Assembly: GCF_030285625.1 (NCBI RefSeq)
Contig: NZ_CP127294.1
Coordinates: 2,986,001-3,050,000, forward strand
Direction of reading: 5' to 3'
Source: Amycolatopsis sp. 2-15
GTDB lineage: Bacteria > Actinomycetota > Actinomycetes > Mycobacteriales > Pseudonocardiaceae
DNA: 64,000 nucleotides
Position 1 is the stretch's first letter. Each line of letters opens with the position of its first letter. The position numbers and the translations under genes are program-made. A model generated the notes under the pieces. The model searched no databases. It was not told where the DNA came from and was given only the letters and a program-made list of their open reading frames with translations. Shown one piece after another: positions 23,416 to 32,411 of the stretch.

Positions 23416-26400
23416 TCAGCCGATCCGCCGCGCCACCGCATTCGCCACACCGGACCGCGACGGCGACTCCAACTTGCCCAGCAACCGCGCCACGTGCGCC
23501 TGCACCGTCCGCCTCGGCAGCGCGAGCTCGGTAGCGATGTCGGGGTTCGACCGCCCCTCCGCCACGAGCGTCGCGATGCGGACCTCCAGCGGCGACAGCG
23601 AATCCCACCCGCGCCCCGGCCGGGCCGCGCCCACGAACCGCCCACCGCGGCGGACGCCGAGTTCGCGCAGGCGCTTCTCCGCGCGCTGCAGGTCCCACCG
23701 GGCCGACAGCGAGGCGTACAGCTCCGCGGCCTCGTCCAGCGCCGCGTGGGCCGCGGGCAGGTCCTCGGTGCGCGCGAGCAGCACGGCCGCGTCCTCCAGG
23801 GCGGCGGCCAGCTCCGGGCGGCGGCCGACCGAGCGGAAGTGCTCCACGGTCCGCAGCACCGGCGCCGGGTCGCCGTCGATGAGGCCGCGGCACCAGTCCA
23901 TCGCCGCGTGGGCCCGGGCCGGCTCGCGTTCCTTGGCCGCCTCTTCCTCGCACACCGCCAGCCCGCGCTGCGCCAGCGCCTGGTCGCCGGCCTCCAGGGC
24001 CAGCCCGACGAACATCGGCAGCCACTGGTGCCGCAGCATCATCTGGGCGTAGGTCGGATTCAGGATCGGCTCGAGGACGGCCAGCGCCTCCTTGATCTCC
24101 CCGCGCTGCCACGCGACCACCGAGTTGGCCACCAGCAGGAAGTCGAAACTCTCCCGCTCGGCACCGGTCGCCGGCGCGTACTCCTCCGCCGCGTCCAGAT
24201 GTGCCGCCGCCTGCCCGCGCTCGCCGCGGCGGGCGGCGATCAGCGACGCCACGCCATGCAGCAGCAACGCCGCCGCGCCAGGCTCCCGGAGGCCGTAGAA
24301 GGTGATCGCCGGCCCGTCTTCCGTCACGGTGTCGAGCTCGACCAGCGCCTCGTCCCAGCGCCCTTCCCAGTACCGGTGCACCGCGACCGACACCTGCAAG
24401 CCGATCGGCATCGAATGCCGCTGCGCGATCTCGCCCGCCGCCTGCAGCGTGCGGTCCGCCTCGCCGAGCCGGTCGAGGTTCTGCAGCGTGAACACGCGGT
24501 TGTCCAGCAGATCCAGGTGCAGGTCGGCCAGCTCGTGCTCGTCGCCGACGGCCTCGATGGCCTCGTCGATGTGCGCCAGCGCGCTTTCGTGGTGGCGGCG
24601 CACGGAATCCACGAGCCACAACGTCTGCAACGCGTGCGCCGACAGGTACGGGTCGCCGTCGGCCTCCGCGCGGGCCTGGTGCGCGCTGGCCTCCGCGACG
24701 TCGAGGTCGTCGAGCCCGCCGCGGCGGAAGTTCGCCAGCAGGTGCCGGCGCCGCACGTGCCAGATTTCGGGCAGCGCCGGGTCGTCCTCGGCCTCTTCGA
24801 GCGTCTGCACGGCGAGCGCGACGGCCCCGCGCCGGAACCGCAGCGTGGCGAGCAGGTGCCGCATCTCCGCGACGTTCTCCGGGTCCTGCGACAGCTCAAG
24901 CGCTTGCACGGCAAGGGTTTCCGGGTTTCGCTCCAGCCGGAAGAGCACCTTCGTCAACGCGGTGATCAGCGCCTCGCGCCGCGGGTCGGCCGCCGAGCAC
25001 GCCGTGAGCGCCCGCTCCAGCAGCTCCACGGCGATCAGCGGCGCCCGGTTGGTCACGGCCGTCTGGTTCTCCGTCAGCCAGTCCAGCACCCACGGGTCCA
25101 CAGTGGACGGCGCGGCCACAAGCTGCTCCGCCACGCGCTTCACCGGCGCACCGATCCGTGCCAGGGCCTCCGCGGCCTGCCGGTGCAGAGCCGCTCGCGT
25201 GCCCGACAGCAGCCGGTTGTACAACGCCTGGCGCAGCAACGGATGGCGGAACGCGAGCTGTGTGCCCGTGTCGATGAGAACGTTGGCCGCCACGGCTTCT
25301 TCCAACGGCGCCAACAGGTCCGACGGCCGGATGCCCAGCACCGCGGCGATGTCGCCGACCGCGAACTCCATGCCCAGCAACGCACCCCAGCGCAGCACGT
25401 CCTGCGTCTCGGCCGGCAGGAAGTCGAGCCGCCGGTCGACGGCCGCCACGAGCGAGCGCGGCGTCTCGAACTCGGCGGGGTCGTCGACGTCGGCGTAGCC
25501 GCGGTCCACCTCCACCGCACCGGCGCGCACGAGGACGTCGACCATTTCCTTGACATACAACGGGTTTCCTGCGGCACGAGCGGCCAGCTCACGCAGGCCG
25601 GGGCCCGGATCCGCGCCCAGCAGGTCTTCGATCAGCCGCACGACGTCGTCGGACACGAGCGGTTCGAGGTCCAGCACCACGCCGTCGCGCGACTCGACGC
25701 CGCGGCGCAGCTGGGCGAGCTCCGCGCGGTCGGGCGCCGGCCGGGTCGCGGCCACGAGCAGCAACGGCAGCTGCCGCGTCGCCGCGCACAGCCGGTGCCA
25801 CACGAGCACGCTCGACTCGTCGGCCCACTGCAGGTCGTCGATCACGAGCACCAGCGGGGCGTCGGCACACAGCTCGTCCACCAGGGACAACAGCCGGTCG
25901 ACGGCTCCGAGTACCGGGTCGCTCGAACCCCACGCGCGCTGCGTCGGCCCCTCGCCCATCAGCTCCTTCGCCACGCGGGCGCGCCGCGGATCCGGTGAGG
26001 CGGCGTCGATCGCGAGGCACTCCAGCATGACTTGCAGCGGGAACCTGGTGCTCAGCTCATCCGCCGCCACCCACGCGAGCTGCAGCCCGCCGCCGGTGGC
26101 GTGGCTGAACACGCGCGTGAGCAGCTCCGACTTCCCGATGCCGGGCTCGCCCTCGATCCACACGGCCCGGCCCCGCCCGTCGCGGACCTCGGCCAGCAGC
26201 TCGCTCAGCTGCGCCGACTCGGCTTCGCGGCCGAACAACAGGCTGTCGTCCCCGTCGTCCAGGGCCCGGCTGACACGCGGTGGCAGCACCGAAATCGGCT
26301 CAGGACCGGCCACCGGCTCCGGCGCCTTCGCCTTGGGCAGGTCGAGCGAAGGGTCCTGCTCCAACACACGCTGGTGGAGCTCCCGCAGCCGTGGCCCCGG

Positions 26401-27123
26401 CTCCACGCCCAGCTCCGCGCGCAGGGTGGCGCGGGCGTCGCGGAACACGTCGAGTGCGTCGGAGTGTCGGCCGCTGCGGTACAGCGCGAGCATCAGCGAC
26501 TCGTGCACCGCCTCCCGCAGCGGGTGCTCGCCGACGAGCACCGTCAGCTCCGCGATCAGGTCCTGGTGGCCGCCGAGCTCCAGCACGGCGGCGGCACGGC
26601 GCTCCAGCGTGCCCAGCCGCAGCTCGGCCAAGTGCTCGCGGTGGCGCTCGGCGAACTCGCCAGGCACGCCGGACAGCGCTTCGCCGTGCCAAAGGGCGAG
26701 CGCGGCGTCGTACTCCGCGGCGGCCTTGTCGTGGTCACCGGCGGCGGCATGCTGCTGGGCCTGCTCTCGGTGGCGTTCGAACACGGCCGCGTCGAGGCCT
26801 TCGGGGTCCAGCGCCAGCGAATAACCGCCGGCGTCGGACACGAGCACGCCCGAGGCCGCCCATTTCGTTCGCTCGGGATCGAGGGCGCGCCGCAGCCCCG
26901 AGATGTAAGTGTGCACGCTGCCCTCGACGCTGGCGGGCGGCGAGTCGCCCCACACCCCCGCGATGAGCTCCGCGCGCGGCACGGACCGGCCGGCGTTGAC
27001 CGCGAGCATCGCGAAGATGGCACGCTGGCGCGCTGGCCCGAGCTTGATCTCGGCCGGACCCCGCCAGGCCCGCAACGGGCCGAGCACGTCCACCCGCAAC
27101 CCGCTGTGCGCATCCCCTGGCAT
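23416..27123 (-). CDS. AfsR/SARP-like regulator: DNA-binding/BTAD, AAA ATPase, TPR and C-terminal LuxR HTH
   Basis: A 1235-aa multidomain activator. Domain order: OmpR-like winged helix (about 10-105, GPARQRAIFAMLAVNAGRSV) and bacterial transcriptional activation domain (about 110-255); AAA/STAND ATPase with Walker A GEPGIGKS (325-332) and Walker B LVLVIDDLQWADES; long TPR-like helical region (about 640-1150); and a LuxR-type HTH at the end (LSPLEVRIATLVAEGRSNPD, then RTVQAHVARLLGKLE). Having DNA-binding domains at both ends is unusual. Such proteins switch on secondary-metabolite or stress genes. No target is evident here; it lies 138 bp downstream of a second family member on the same strand. 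Confidence 0.9.
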   Translation of the reverse strand: MPGDAHSGLRVDVLGPLRAWRGPAEIKLGPARQRAIFAMLAVNAGRSVPRAELIAGVWGDSPPASVEGSVHTYISGLRRALDPERTKWAASGVLVSDAGGYSLALDPEGLDAAVFERHREQAQQHAAAGDHDKAAAEYDAALALWHGEALSGVPGEFAERHREHLAELRLGTLERRAAAVLELGGHQDLIAELTVLVGEHPLREAVHESLMLALYRSGRHSDALDVFRDARATLRAELGVEPGPRLRELHQRVLEQDPSLDLPKAKAPEPVAGPEPISVLPPRVSRALDDGDDSLLFGREAESAQLSELLAEVRDGRGRAVWIEGEPGIGKSELLTRVFSHATGGGLQLAWVAADELSTRFPLQVMLECLAIDAASPDPRRARVAKELMGEGPTQRAWGSSDPVLGAVDRLLSLVDELCADAPLVLVIDDLQWADESSVLVWHRLCAATRQLPLLLVAATRPAPDRAELAQLRRGVESRDGVVLDLEPLVSDDVVRLIEDLLGADPGPGLRELAARAAGNPLYVKEMVDVLVRAGAVEVDRGYADVDDPAEFETPRSLVAAVDRRLDFLPAETQDVLRWGALLGMEFAVGDIAAVLGIRPSDLLAPLEEAVAANVLIDTGTQLAFRHPLLRQALYNRLLSGTRAALHRQAAEALARIGAPVKRVAEQLVAAPSTVDPWVLDWLTENQTAVTNRAPLIAVELLERALTACSAADPRREALITALTKVLFRLERNPETLAVQALELSQDPENVAEMRHLLATLRFRRGAVALAVQTLEEAEDDPALPEIWHVRRRHLLANFRRGGLDDLDVAEASAHQARAEADGDPYLSAHALQTLWLVDSVRRHHESALAHIDEAIEAVGDEHELADLHLDLLDNRVFTLQNLDRLGEADRTLQAAGEIAQRHSMPIGLQVSVAVHRYWEGRWDEALVELDTVTEDGPAITFYGLREPGAAALLLHGVASLIAARRGERGQAAAHLDAAEEYAPATGAERESFDFLLVANSVVAWQRGEIKEALAVLEPILNPTYAQMMLRHQWLPMFVGLALEAGDQALAQRGLAVCEEEAAKEREPARAHAAMDWCRGLIDGDPAPVLRTVEHFRSVGRRPELAAALEDAAVLLARTEDLPAAHAALDEAAELYASLSARWDLQRAEKRLRELGVRRGGRFVGAARPGRGWDSLSPLEVRIATLVAEGRSNPDIATELALPRRTVQAHVARLLGKLESPSRSGVANAVARRIG

Positions 27124-27261
27124 GCCGTTCCATTCGACGTACCGGTCTGACCCGACGAGCTTACCGGGAGCCGGTGATCACCCGGCATCGTACGAGTGGC
27201 CACTTCCGGTAAGCCTCATGGTCAGTCCCGCTCAGTGGTGCGCTGTGGTGCGAAAACGGGA

Positions 27262-30200
27262 TCATTCCCCCGCCGCGCGGCTGCGCACGGGGTTGGCGCG
27301 ACGGATGCCGTGCGGGTGCATCCGGGTTTCGGCCCGGCGCACGTCCCACGCCGCGCCGAGCGTGGTGTAGCTGGTGAGCGCCGTGCGGAACGCCGAGCGG
27401 GCTTCGTCGAGCCGGCCGTGTTCCGCCAGCAGGATCGCGGCGTCCTCGGTGGCGCGGGCGTGTTTCAGCACCCGGCCGGCGGCCTCGTAGTGCGCGGCCG
27501 CGCCGAGGATCGCGTCGGGATCACTCGCGACCAGGCCGCGGCAGTGGGCCGCGGCGGCGGTGTGCGCGGGTGGGACGTCGGAGCCGTCGGCATCACCGAT
27601 CAGCCGCAGCGCCTGGTACGCGTAGTGCGTCTCACCCAGCTGCATCGCCAGGCGCACCAGGTCCGGCAGCCACTGCTGGCGCGCCGAAGGCGGATAACCC
27701 TGGTCCAGCAAGGGGGTCAGCGCGGCGAGCGCCGCCTCCGGGTTGCCCTCCAGCTCGGACAGCTGCGCCTCGGCGGCCAGCAGGTAGTCGCCGCCGTTGG
27801 GCTCGAGGCCCTGCGGCCAGTGCTGGTGCGCGGCGGCGTCGAGGTGCGCGCTCGCTTCTTCCGGCTCGTCGCGGTGGCTCGCGATCAACGCGCCGACGCC
27901 GTGCACGAGCAGCGCGGAACCGGGGCTGCGCAACACGTACGACGCCGTCTCCGCGCCGCCCTTGATCACCGTGTCGAGCTCGGCCAGCGCCTCGGGCCAG
28001 CGGCCGCGCCAGTAGTAATGGACGGCGCCCGCGAGGTGCATCTCGCCGGGCACGGCGCGGGTCGCGGCCAGCCGGCGCGCGGTGCTGAGCGGTTCGGCGG
28101 CGTCGTCGAGACCGTCGAGCACACCGAGCTCCGACAGGTCCGGTTCGGACGTTTCGTCCACGGCCAGGCGTTCGAGCGTCGCGCGCAGCGTTTCGTGCCG
28201 GCCGCGCCACATCTCGGGCACGTTCGGGTCGGCGAGCGTGCGGCGGACCTCCTCGGACGCTTCGGCGAACTCGCCGCGCCGGTAGTAGATGTAGGCGAGG
28301 ATCCAGCGCATCTCCGCGGCCTGCCGGCTGTCCTCGGTCCGCGCGACGACCGAGCGTGCCTCGGCTTCGGGCTCGCGGCCGAGCCAGAACAGCAGCCGCG
28401 CGAGCGTGGCCGTGAGCGGTTCGCGGGCGTCGGCGGGCAGCGAGGGCTGCGTGACCACGTGCTTGAGCAGATCGACGGCCATGCGCGGCGCCTCGGTGGC
28501 GACCGTGCCGATGTGCTCGGTCAGCCAGGCGGTGACCCACGTGTCGACCTGCACCGGCGCGGCGGCCAGCTGCTCGGCCACGCGCTCGGGCGACGCGCCG
28601 GCGCCCTGGAACGCCTCGGCGAGCTGGCGATGCAGCGCGACCCGCATCGCGGCCGGCGTCTTTTCGTACAGCACGCGGCGCAGCAGCGGGTGGCGGAAGG
28701 CGAGCAGCTGGTCGGACTCGGTGAGCACACCGGCCGCGAGCGCCTCCTCCACGGCGCCGACGAGCGCGGTCGCCTGCCGCTCGGTGGCGATCGCGATGTC
28801 CGACAGCGAGAACTCCTTGCCCAGCAAGGCCGCCCAGCGCAGTACGTCGCGCGTGCCGCTGGAGAGGAAGCTCAGGTACAGCGTGACGCGCGAACCCAGC
28901 GGCGCCGGGATCGTGCGGCAGGCGTTGCCGTCGACGATCGCCTGCGCGCCGTCGAGCAGGATCATCGCGTTGGAGAGCAGCGTCTCCACGATTTCCTTGG
29001 CGTAGCGCGGGTTTCCCGACGCGAACGAGATCAGCGTGCGCAGCACCTGGCCCGGAGGGGCGCCGGCGAGATCACCCGCGAGGTCGCGGATCGAGCTCTC
29101 CGGCAGTGGCCCGAGCGTGAGCAGGTCCGTGCCGTCGACCGCCAGCTCCGCGCGCAGGCCGTCCAGCTCGGCGGGACGGGGGACCGGGCGGCACGCGCCG
29201 ATCAGCAGCAGCGGCAGCCGCCGCGTCTCGCGGCTCAGGTAGCGCCACACGCGCAACGTCGTATCGTCGGCCCACTGCAGGTCGTCGACCACGAGCGCGA
29301 GCGGTTCCTCCGCGCACAGCTCGCGCACGAGCCCGAGGATGCCCTCCACCGGGTCGGCGCCGGGGTTCTCGGCGAGCGCGACGGCCAGCTCCGCGCGGCG
29401 CAGGTCCGACGCGCGCGGGTGCACACCCAGCGCGTCGAGCAGCGGCCGCAGGGCGAAGCGCTGGTCGAGCGCGTCGGCGGAGGCGAACAGCGGTTTGACG
29501 CCCGTGCCCTGGGCCAGGGACAGCGTTTCGGCGAGCAGCGCCGTCTTGCCGATACCGGGTTCGCCCTCGACCCACACCGAACGGCCGAGCCCGCCGGCGA
29601 GACCGGCGACGACTTCGCGCAGCAGCAGGGTCTCGCTCGCGCGGTCGAAGAAGATCTCCGCGCGCGGCGGCAGCACCGGCAACGGGAACCGCGGCACCCG
29701 GGCGGGTGTCGGCGCCGGCCGTGGCGCGGGGGCCGGGGTCTCCACCGCGGAACCACCGCCCAGCAGCCGCTCGTACAGCTCGCGCAGCGCCGGGCCCGGC
29801 TCGGTGCCGAAGCCCTCGATCAGCTTGTCCTGCAAGTCCGTGTACACGGCCAGCGCTTCGGTGCGGTGGTCGCCGAGCGCGAGCGCTCGCATGAGCAGCC
29901 CGTGCAGCGGCTCGCGGAACGGGTGTTCGCGCGCCGAGTCGACCAGCTCGGCGACGAGCTCCAGGTGCCCGCCGTTGTCGAGCACCACCTCCGCGCGGCG
30001 CTCGACCGTCGCGAGGCGCAGCTCCTCGAGCCGGATGCGCTGCGACGCCGCGAACGGGCCGGGCAGGTTCTGCAGCGGCTCGCCGTGCCACAGCGCGAGC
30101 GCTTCGTCGAGCTTCGCCAGCGCCGGGCCGCGTTCGCCGGCCGACAGGTGGCGCTGGGCCCGGTCGCGCAGCGCCTCGAAGTGGTGCACGTCGACGGTCT

Positions 30201-30552
30201 CGGGCTCCACGCACAGCGAGTAACCGGACCCGATCGACGCGAGCAGCTGCGGCCCGGTGCCTTTGGCGCGGCCGGGCTCGAGCGCGCGGCGCAGGCCGGA
30301 GATGTAGGTGTAGATGCTGCCCTGAGCGCTGGCCGGGGGCGAGTCGCCCCACACGGCGTCGATCAGCTCTTCGCGGGAAACGGTGCGGTTGGGCGACATC
30401 GCCAGCACCGCGAGAACCGTGCGGCGGTGGGCGGAGCCCAAATCGAGTTCGGCGCTGCCGAGTTCCGTGTCACCACGCCAGGCGCGGACCGGGCCGAGCA
30501 GTCGGATCTTCGGCGCGGTGATACCGCCTGCCGCGCCGTCCGCTGCCGACAT
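27262..30552 (-). CDS. AfsR/SARP-like regulator lacking the C-terminal LuxR HTH
   Basis: A 1096-aa paralogue of the gene at 23416-27123. It has the winged helix (about 14-115), BTAD (about 120-265), a Pro/Ala linker (about 270-297), ATPase with Walker A GEPGIGKT (330-337) and Walker B LALVVDDLQWADDT, and TPR-like repeats to the end. It stops after a short basic tail (MHPHGIRRANPVRSRAAGE) where the sister has its LuxR HTH, so only the N-terminal DNA-binding domain remains. ATG 30552 has GGGAG 5 nt upstream. Tandem duplication followed by loss or gain of the HTH is the simplest history. Confidence 0.9.
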   Translation of the reverse strand: MSAADGAAGGITAPKIRLLGPVRAWRGDTELGSAELDLGSAHRRTVLAVLAMSPNRTVSREELIDAVWGDSPPASAQGSIYTYISGLRRALEPGRAKGTGPQLLASIGSGYSLCVEPETVDVHHFEALRDRAQRHLSAGERGPALAKLDEALALWHGEPLQNLPGPFAASQRIRLEELRLATVERRAEVVLDNGGHLELVAELVDSAREHPFREPLHGLLMRALALGDHRTEALAVYTDLQDKLIEGFGTEPGPALRELYERLLGGGSAVETPAPAPRPAPTPARVPRFPLPVLPPRAEIFFDRASETLLLREVVAGLAGGLGRSVWVEGEPGIGKTALLAETLSLAQGTGVKPLFASADALDQRFALRPLLDALGVHPRASDLRRAELAVALAENPGADPVEGILGLVRELCAEEPLALVVDDLQWADDTTLRVWRYLSRETRRLPLLLIGACRPVPRPAELDGLRAELAVDGTDLLTLGPLPESSIRDLAGDLAGAPPGQVLRTLISFASGNPRYAKEIVETLLSNAMILLDGAQAIVDGNACRTIPAPLGSRVTLYLSFLSSGTRDVLRWAALLGKEFSLSDIAIATERQATALVGAVEEALAAGVLTESDQLLAFRHPLLRRVLYEKTPAAMRVALHRQLAEAFQGAGASPERVAEQLAAAPVQVDTWVTAWLTEHIGTVATEAPRMAVDLLKHVVTQPSLPADAREPLTATLARLLFWLGREPEAEARSVVARTEDSRQAAEMRWILAYIYYRRGEFAEASEEVRRTLADPNVPEMWRGRHETLRATLERLAVDETSEPDLSELGVLDGLDDAAEPLSTARRLAATRAVPGEMHLAGAVHYYWRGRWPEALAELDTVIKGGAETASYVLRSPGSALLVHGVGALIASHRDEPEEASAHLDAAAHQHWPQGLEPNGGDYLLAAEAQLSELEGNPEAALAALTPLLDQGYPPSARQQWLPDLVRLAMQLGETHYAYQALRLIGDADGSDVPPAHTAAAAHCRGLVASDPDAILGAAAHYEAAGRVLKHARATEDAAILLAEHGRLDEARSAFRTALTSYTTLGAAWDVRRAETRMHPHGIRRANPVRSRAAGE

Positions 30553-30884
30553 CGGTCTCCCTTCACGCGTTGACGGATCGTCACACGCCGGATGCCAGTG
30601 GTGATCTTACGCCCGAACGGGTGGTGGAGCGGGCCGGGGCCGGGTCTCGCCGGCCGCCCTGACCGTCAGTCTCGGGGCGCGGTGTAACGACCACTCGGCG
30701 TGACAGCGAACACCGGGGAAACTCCGCCGCGCAGACCCCGGTGGAACGGCAGGCAAGGATATCCGAAAATCGGGCATACCACCTGGTCCCCGGTTTCGCC
30801 ACCCCCTGCCGGTGGGTCACGCTCGGTTGTAAGCCCGCGCGGCACGGGCGCGGGGTACTGGGGACGTGTGGTGAGGAGAGTGTC
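30553..30884. other. Divergent intergenic region without a gene
   Basis: 332 bp between the leftward AfsR-like gene and the rightward WXG100-like pair. I see no coding frame with convincing character. It should hold promoters for both directions; a GAGGAG ribosome site at 30873-30878 serves the next gene. I could not define -35/-10 elements with confidence. Confidence 0.5.
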
Positions 30885-31193
30885 GTGAATTCGATTCCTC
30901 CGACGGTGGTGCCGGACGGTATGCGTGGTGCGGCGGGTGAGTTCGCCCGCGCCATAGACTCGGCCAACGCCCATTTGAGGCGGGTCAACAGCGAGATGGC
31001 GGCGCTGCAGGCTTCGTGGCGGGGCGACGCTTCGGTGCGCTTCGGCCAGGCGATGAACGACTGGGAACAGCAGTACGACCTCATCCTGGGCCGGCTCGCC
31101 GACCTGCTCGCGGTCACCGGCGGCGCGGCCGACGCGCGCCCGGCCGCCGGCGAGCGGACGACGCCGTGGACGGGCGGCCTGAGCGGGATATGA
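30885..31193 (+). CDS. WXG100-family protein (ESX-type)
   Basis: A 102-aa helical hairpin protein. The first helix is PDGMRGAAGEFARAIDSANA, the turn carries the WxG motif in SWRGDAS (W-R-G, about residue 45), and the second helix is AMNDWEQQYDLILGRLADLL; the tail is disordered. Such proteins form four-helix dimers and are exported by type VII secretion. GTG 30885 has GAGGAG 6 nt upstream. It overlaps the next gene by 4 bp (ATGA), as in EsxB/EsxA-like pairs. No secretion-machinery gene is in the window. Confidence 0.85.
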   Translation: MNSIPPTVVPDGMRGAAGEFARAIDSANAHLRRVNSEMAALQASWRGDASVRFGQAMNDWEQQYDLILGRLADLLAVTGGAADARPAAGERTTPWTGGLSGI

Positions 31194-31483
31194 CTCCAGG
31201 GCGTTTCGACTTCACCGACGCCGACGAGATCCTCGACCGGATGGGCAGGACGACCGGCGGGATCCGGGCCGTGCTGGCGGAGCTGGAGTCCACTGTGGAA
31301 CGGGACCTGGCGGGCTGGACGCAGGAGGCGCAGGCGCGCTACTGGGCGGCCAAGCAGGCCTGGACCGAGGCCGTCGGCCGGATGCCCGACTGCGTCGACC
31401 GGGCGCGGGAGGCGTTCCGGGAGATCGCCGGGAACTCCGGCGCGGCGGGGCCGGGTCCCTGCGGGGTGTGCTCCGAGGCGTGA
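31190..31483 (+). CDS. WXG100-like partner protein
   Basis: A 97-aa helical hairpin. Helix one is DADEILDRMGRTTGGIRAVLAELES; the turn has W but not a strict WxG (AGWTQEAQARYW); helix two contains WTEAVGRMPDCVDRAREAF. The C-terminus has a CGVC pair, and a third Cys lies in the second helix, unusual for the family. Translation is coupled to the upstream WXG100 gene through the ATGA overlap, so a heterodimer is expected. The first CGTGAAG box of the next regulator overlaps its last codons. Confidence 0.75.
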   Translation: MTPGRFDFTDADEILDRMGRTTGGIRAVLAELESTVERDLAGWTQEAQARYWAAKQAWTEAVGRMPDCVDRAREAFREIAGNSGAAGPGPCGVCSEA

Positions 31484-31632
31484 AGACCGGCGTGAAGCCA
31501 GGGCCGGCGGGTGGCTCGATCCTGTCGTCAAGACCGTCGTGAAGTGGTGGACAGAGAACGCTGACCTGCGGTTATCGGTAGGTTCTTCACGATCGCGGCG
31601 GGCGTGAAGAATCTTGGTAAGAAAACGTGAAG
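31479..31632 (+). promoter_or_regulatory. Cluster of five CGTGAAG boxes
   Basis: CGTGAAG occurs at 31479-31485, 31491-31497, 31539-31545, 31603-31609 and 31626-31632, all in the same orientation. TTCTTCAC at 31583-31590 pairs with GTGAAGAA at 31604-31611 as an inverted repeat. They lie in the 200 bp before the LuxR-type gene at 31685. The same box is found before its paralogue at 18333, so they are probably binding sites for this regulator family. Confidence 0.65.
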
Positions 31633-31684
31633 TCGTCCGCGCGAGACTTGTCACCGTCAACCTGGAGTGGTGGTAGGAGATCTC

Positions 31685-32320
31685 GTGAAGCTCGTCAAAG
31701 TCGCTGTTCTCGCCTCGGACCCGATCACCAAGGCCGGCGCCGCGAGTCTGCTGGGCACCCGCGCCGAGCTGCAGGTCCTCCCCGAGGACTCGGCCGCGCA
31801 GGCCGACGTGGTCCTCGTGATGGAGGAGCACGTGACCGACCGCGTGCTGTCGCGGGTCAAGGAGCTGGATCGCGAGTCCGAGCAGCTGGCCGGACCGCAC
31901 CTCGTCATCGTCGCCGACCACTTCCGGGAGAGCGACCTGATGACCGCCATCGAGTGCGGCGTCGTCGCGATCCTGCCGCGCCGCGAGACCGGTGGCGCCG
32001 AACTGGTGTCCGCCGTGCTCACCGCCGGCGACGGCACCGCCAGTCTGCCGCCGCGCCTGCAGGGCGCGCTGCTCGGCCAGGTCCAGCGCATGCGCCGCGA
32101 CGTGCTCGAGCCCAACGGCCTCACCCTGTCCGGCCTCGCCGCCCGCGAGTGCGACGTGCTGCGGCTGGTCGCCGAGGGCTACGGCACGGAGGAGATCGCG
32201 ACCAAGCTCTGCTATTCGGAGCGGACCGTGAAGAACGTCCTCTACGGCCTGATGACCCGCTGCGGCCTCAACAACCGCGCCCACGCCGTGGCCTACGCCC
32301 TGCGGGCCGGCGCCATCTGA
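31685..32320 (+). CDS. Orphan LuxR-type regulator with degenerate receiver-like domain (second copy)
   Basis: A 211-aa paralogue of 18333-18926. The N-terminal half starts VKLVKVAVLASDPITKAG and has the receiver-like alternation, but the phosphoacceptor position reads ADVVLVMEEHV without a usable Asp. The HTH is LAARECDVLRLVAEGYGTEE, then YSERTVKNVLYGLMTRCGL, ending AHAVAYALRAGAI. GTG 31685 follows AGGAG by 5 nt and aligns with the start of the paralogue. Upstream are five CGTGAAG boxes; it follows the WXG100 pair by 201 bp and may regulate it and itself. A strong terminator follows. Confidence 0.88.
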   Translation: MKLVKVAVLASDPITKAGAASLLGTRAELQVLPEDSAAQADVVLVMEEHVTDRVLSRVKELDRESEQLAGPHLVIVADHFRESDLMTAIECGVVAILPRRETGGAELVSAVLTAGDGTASLPPRLQGALLGQVQRMRRDVLEPNGLTLSGLAARECDVLRLVAEGYGTEEIATKLCYSERTVKNVLYGLMTRCGLNNRAHAVAYALRAGAI

Positions 32321-32365
32321 GCCACTCACGCCGGGCAGCGACCGGCGCGCCGCCGCCCTTGCTTC

Positions 32366-32400
32366 GGGCCTTCTCCCTTTCGTGGGGGAAGGCCCTTTTT
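32366..32400 (+). terminator. Intrinsic terminator of the LuxR-type gene
   Basis: A stem GGGCCTTCTCC / GGGGAAGGCCC (one G-T pair) followed directly by TTTTT (32396-32400). It lies between convergent genes; the T-run is on the plus strand. Confidence 0.9.
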
Positions 32401-32411
32401 GTCGAGCGGGT

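Noticed and set aside
23494..25998. An 834-codon plus-strand frame opposite the first AfsR-like gene
   Set aside because: Composition is Arg/Gln/His-rich with no motif; the opposite strand is convincingly coding.
27196..30573. A 1125-codon plus-strand open frame opposite the second AfsR-like gene
   Set aside because: It is a GC-driven shadow: Arg/Gln/Val-rich without domains, antisense to a protein with clear winged-helix, Walker and TPR motifs.
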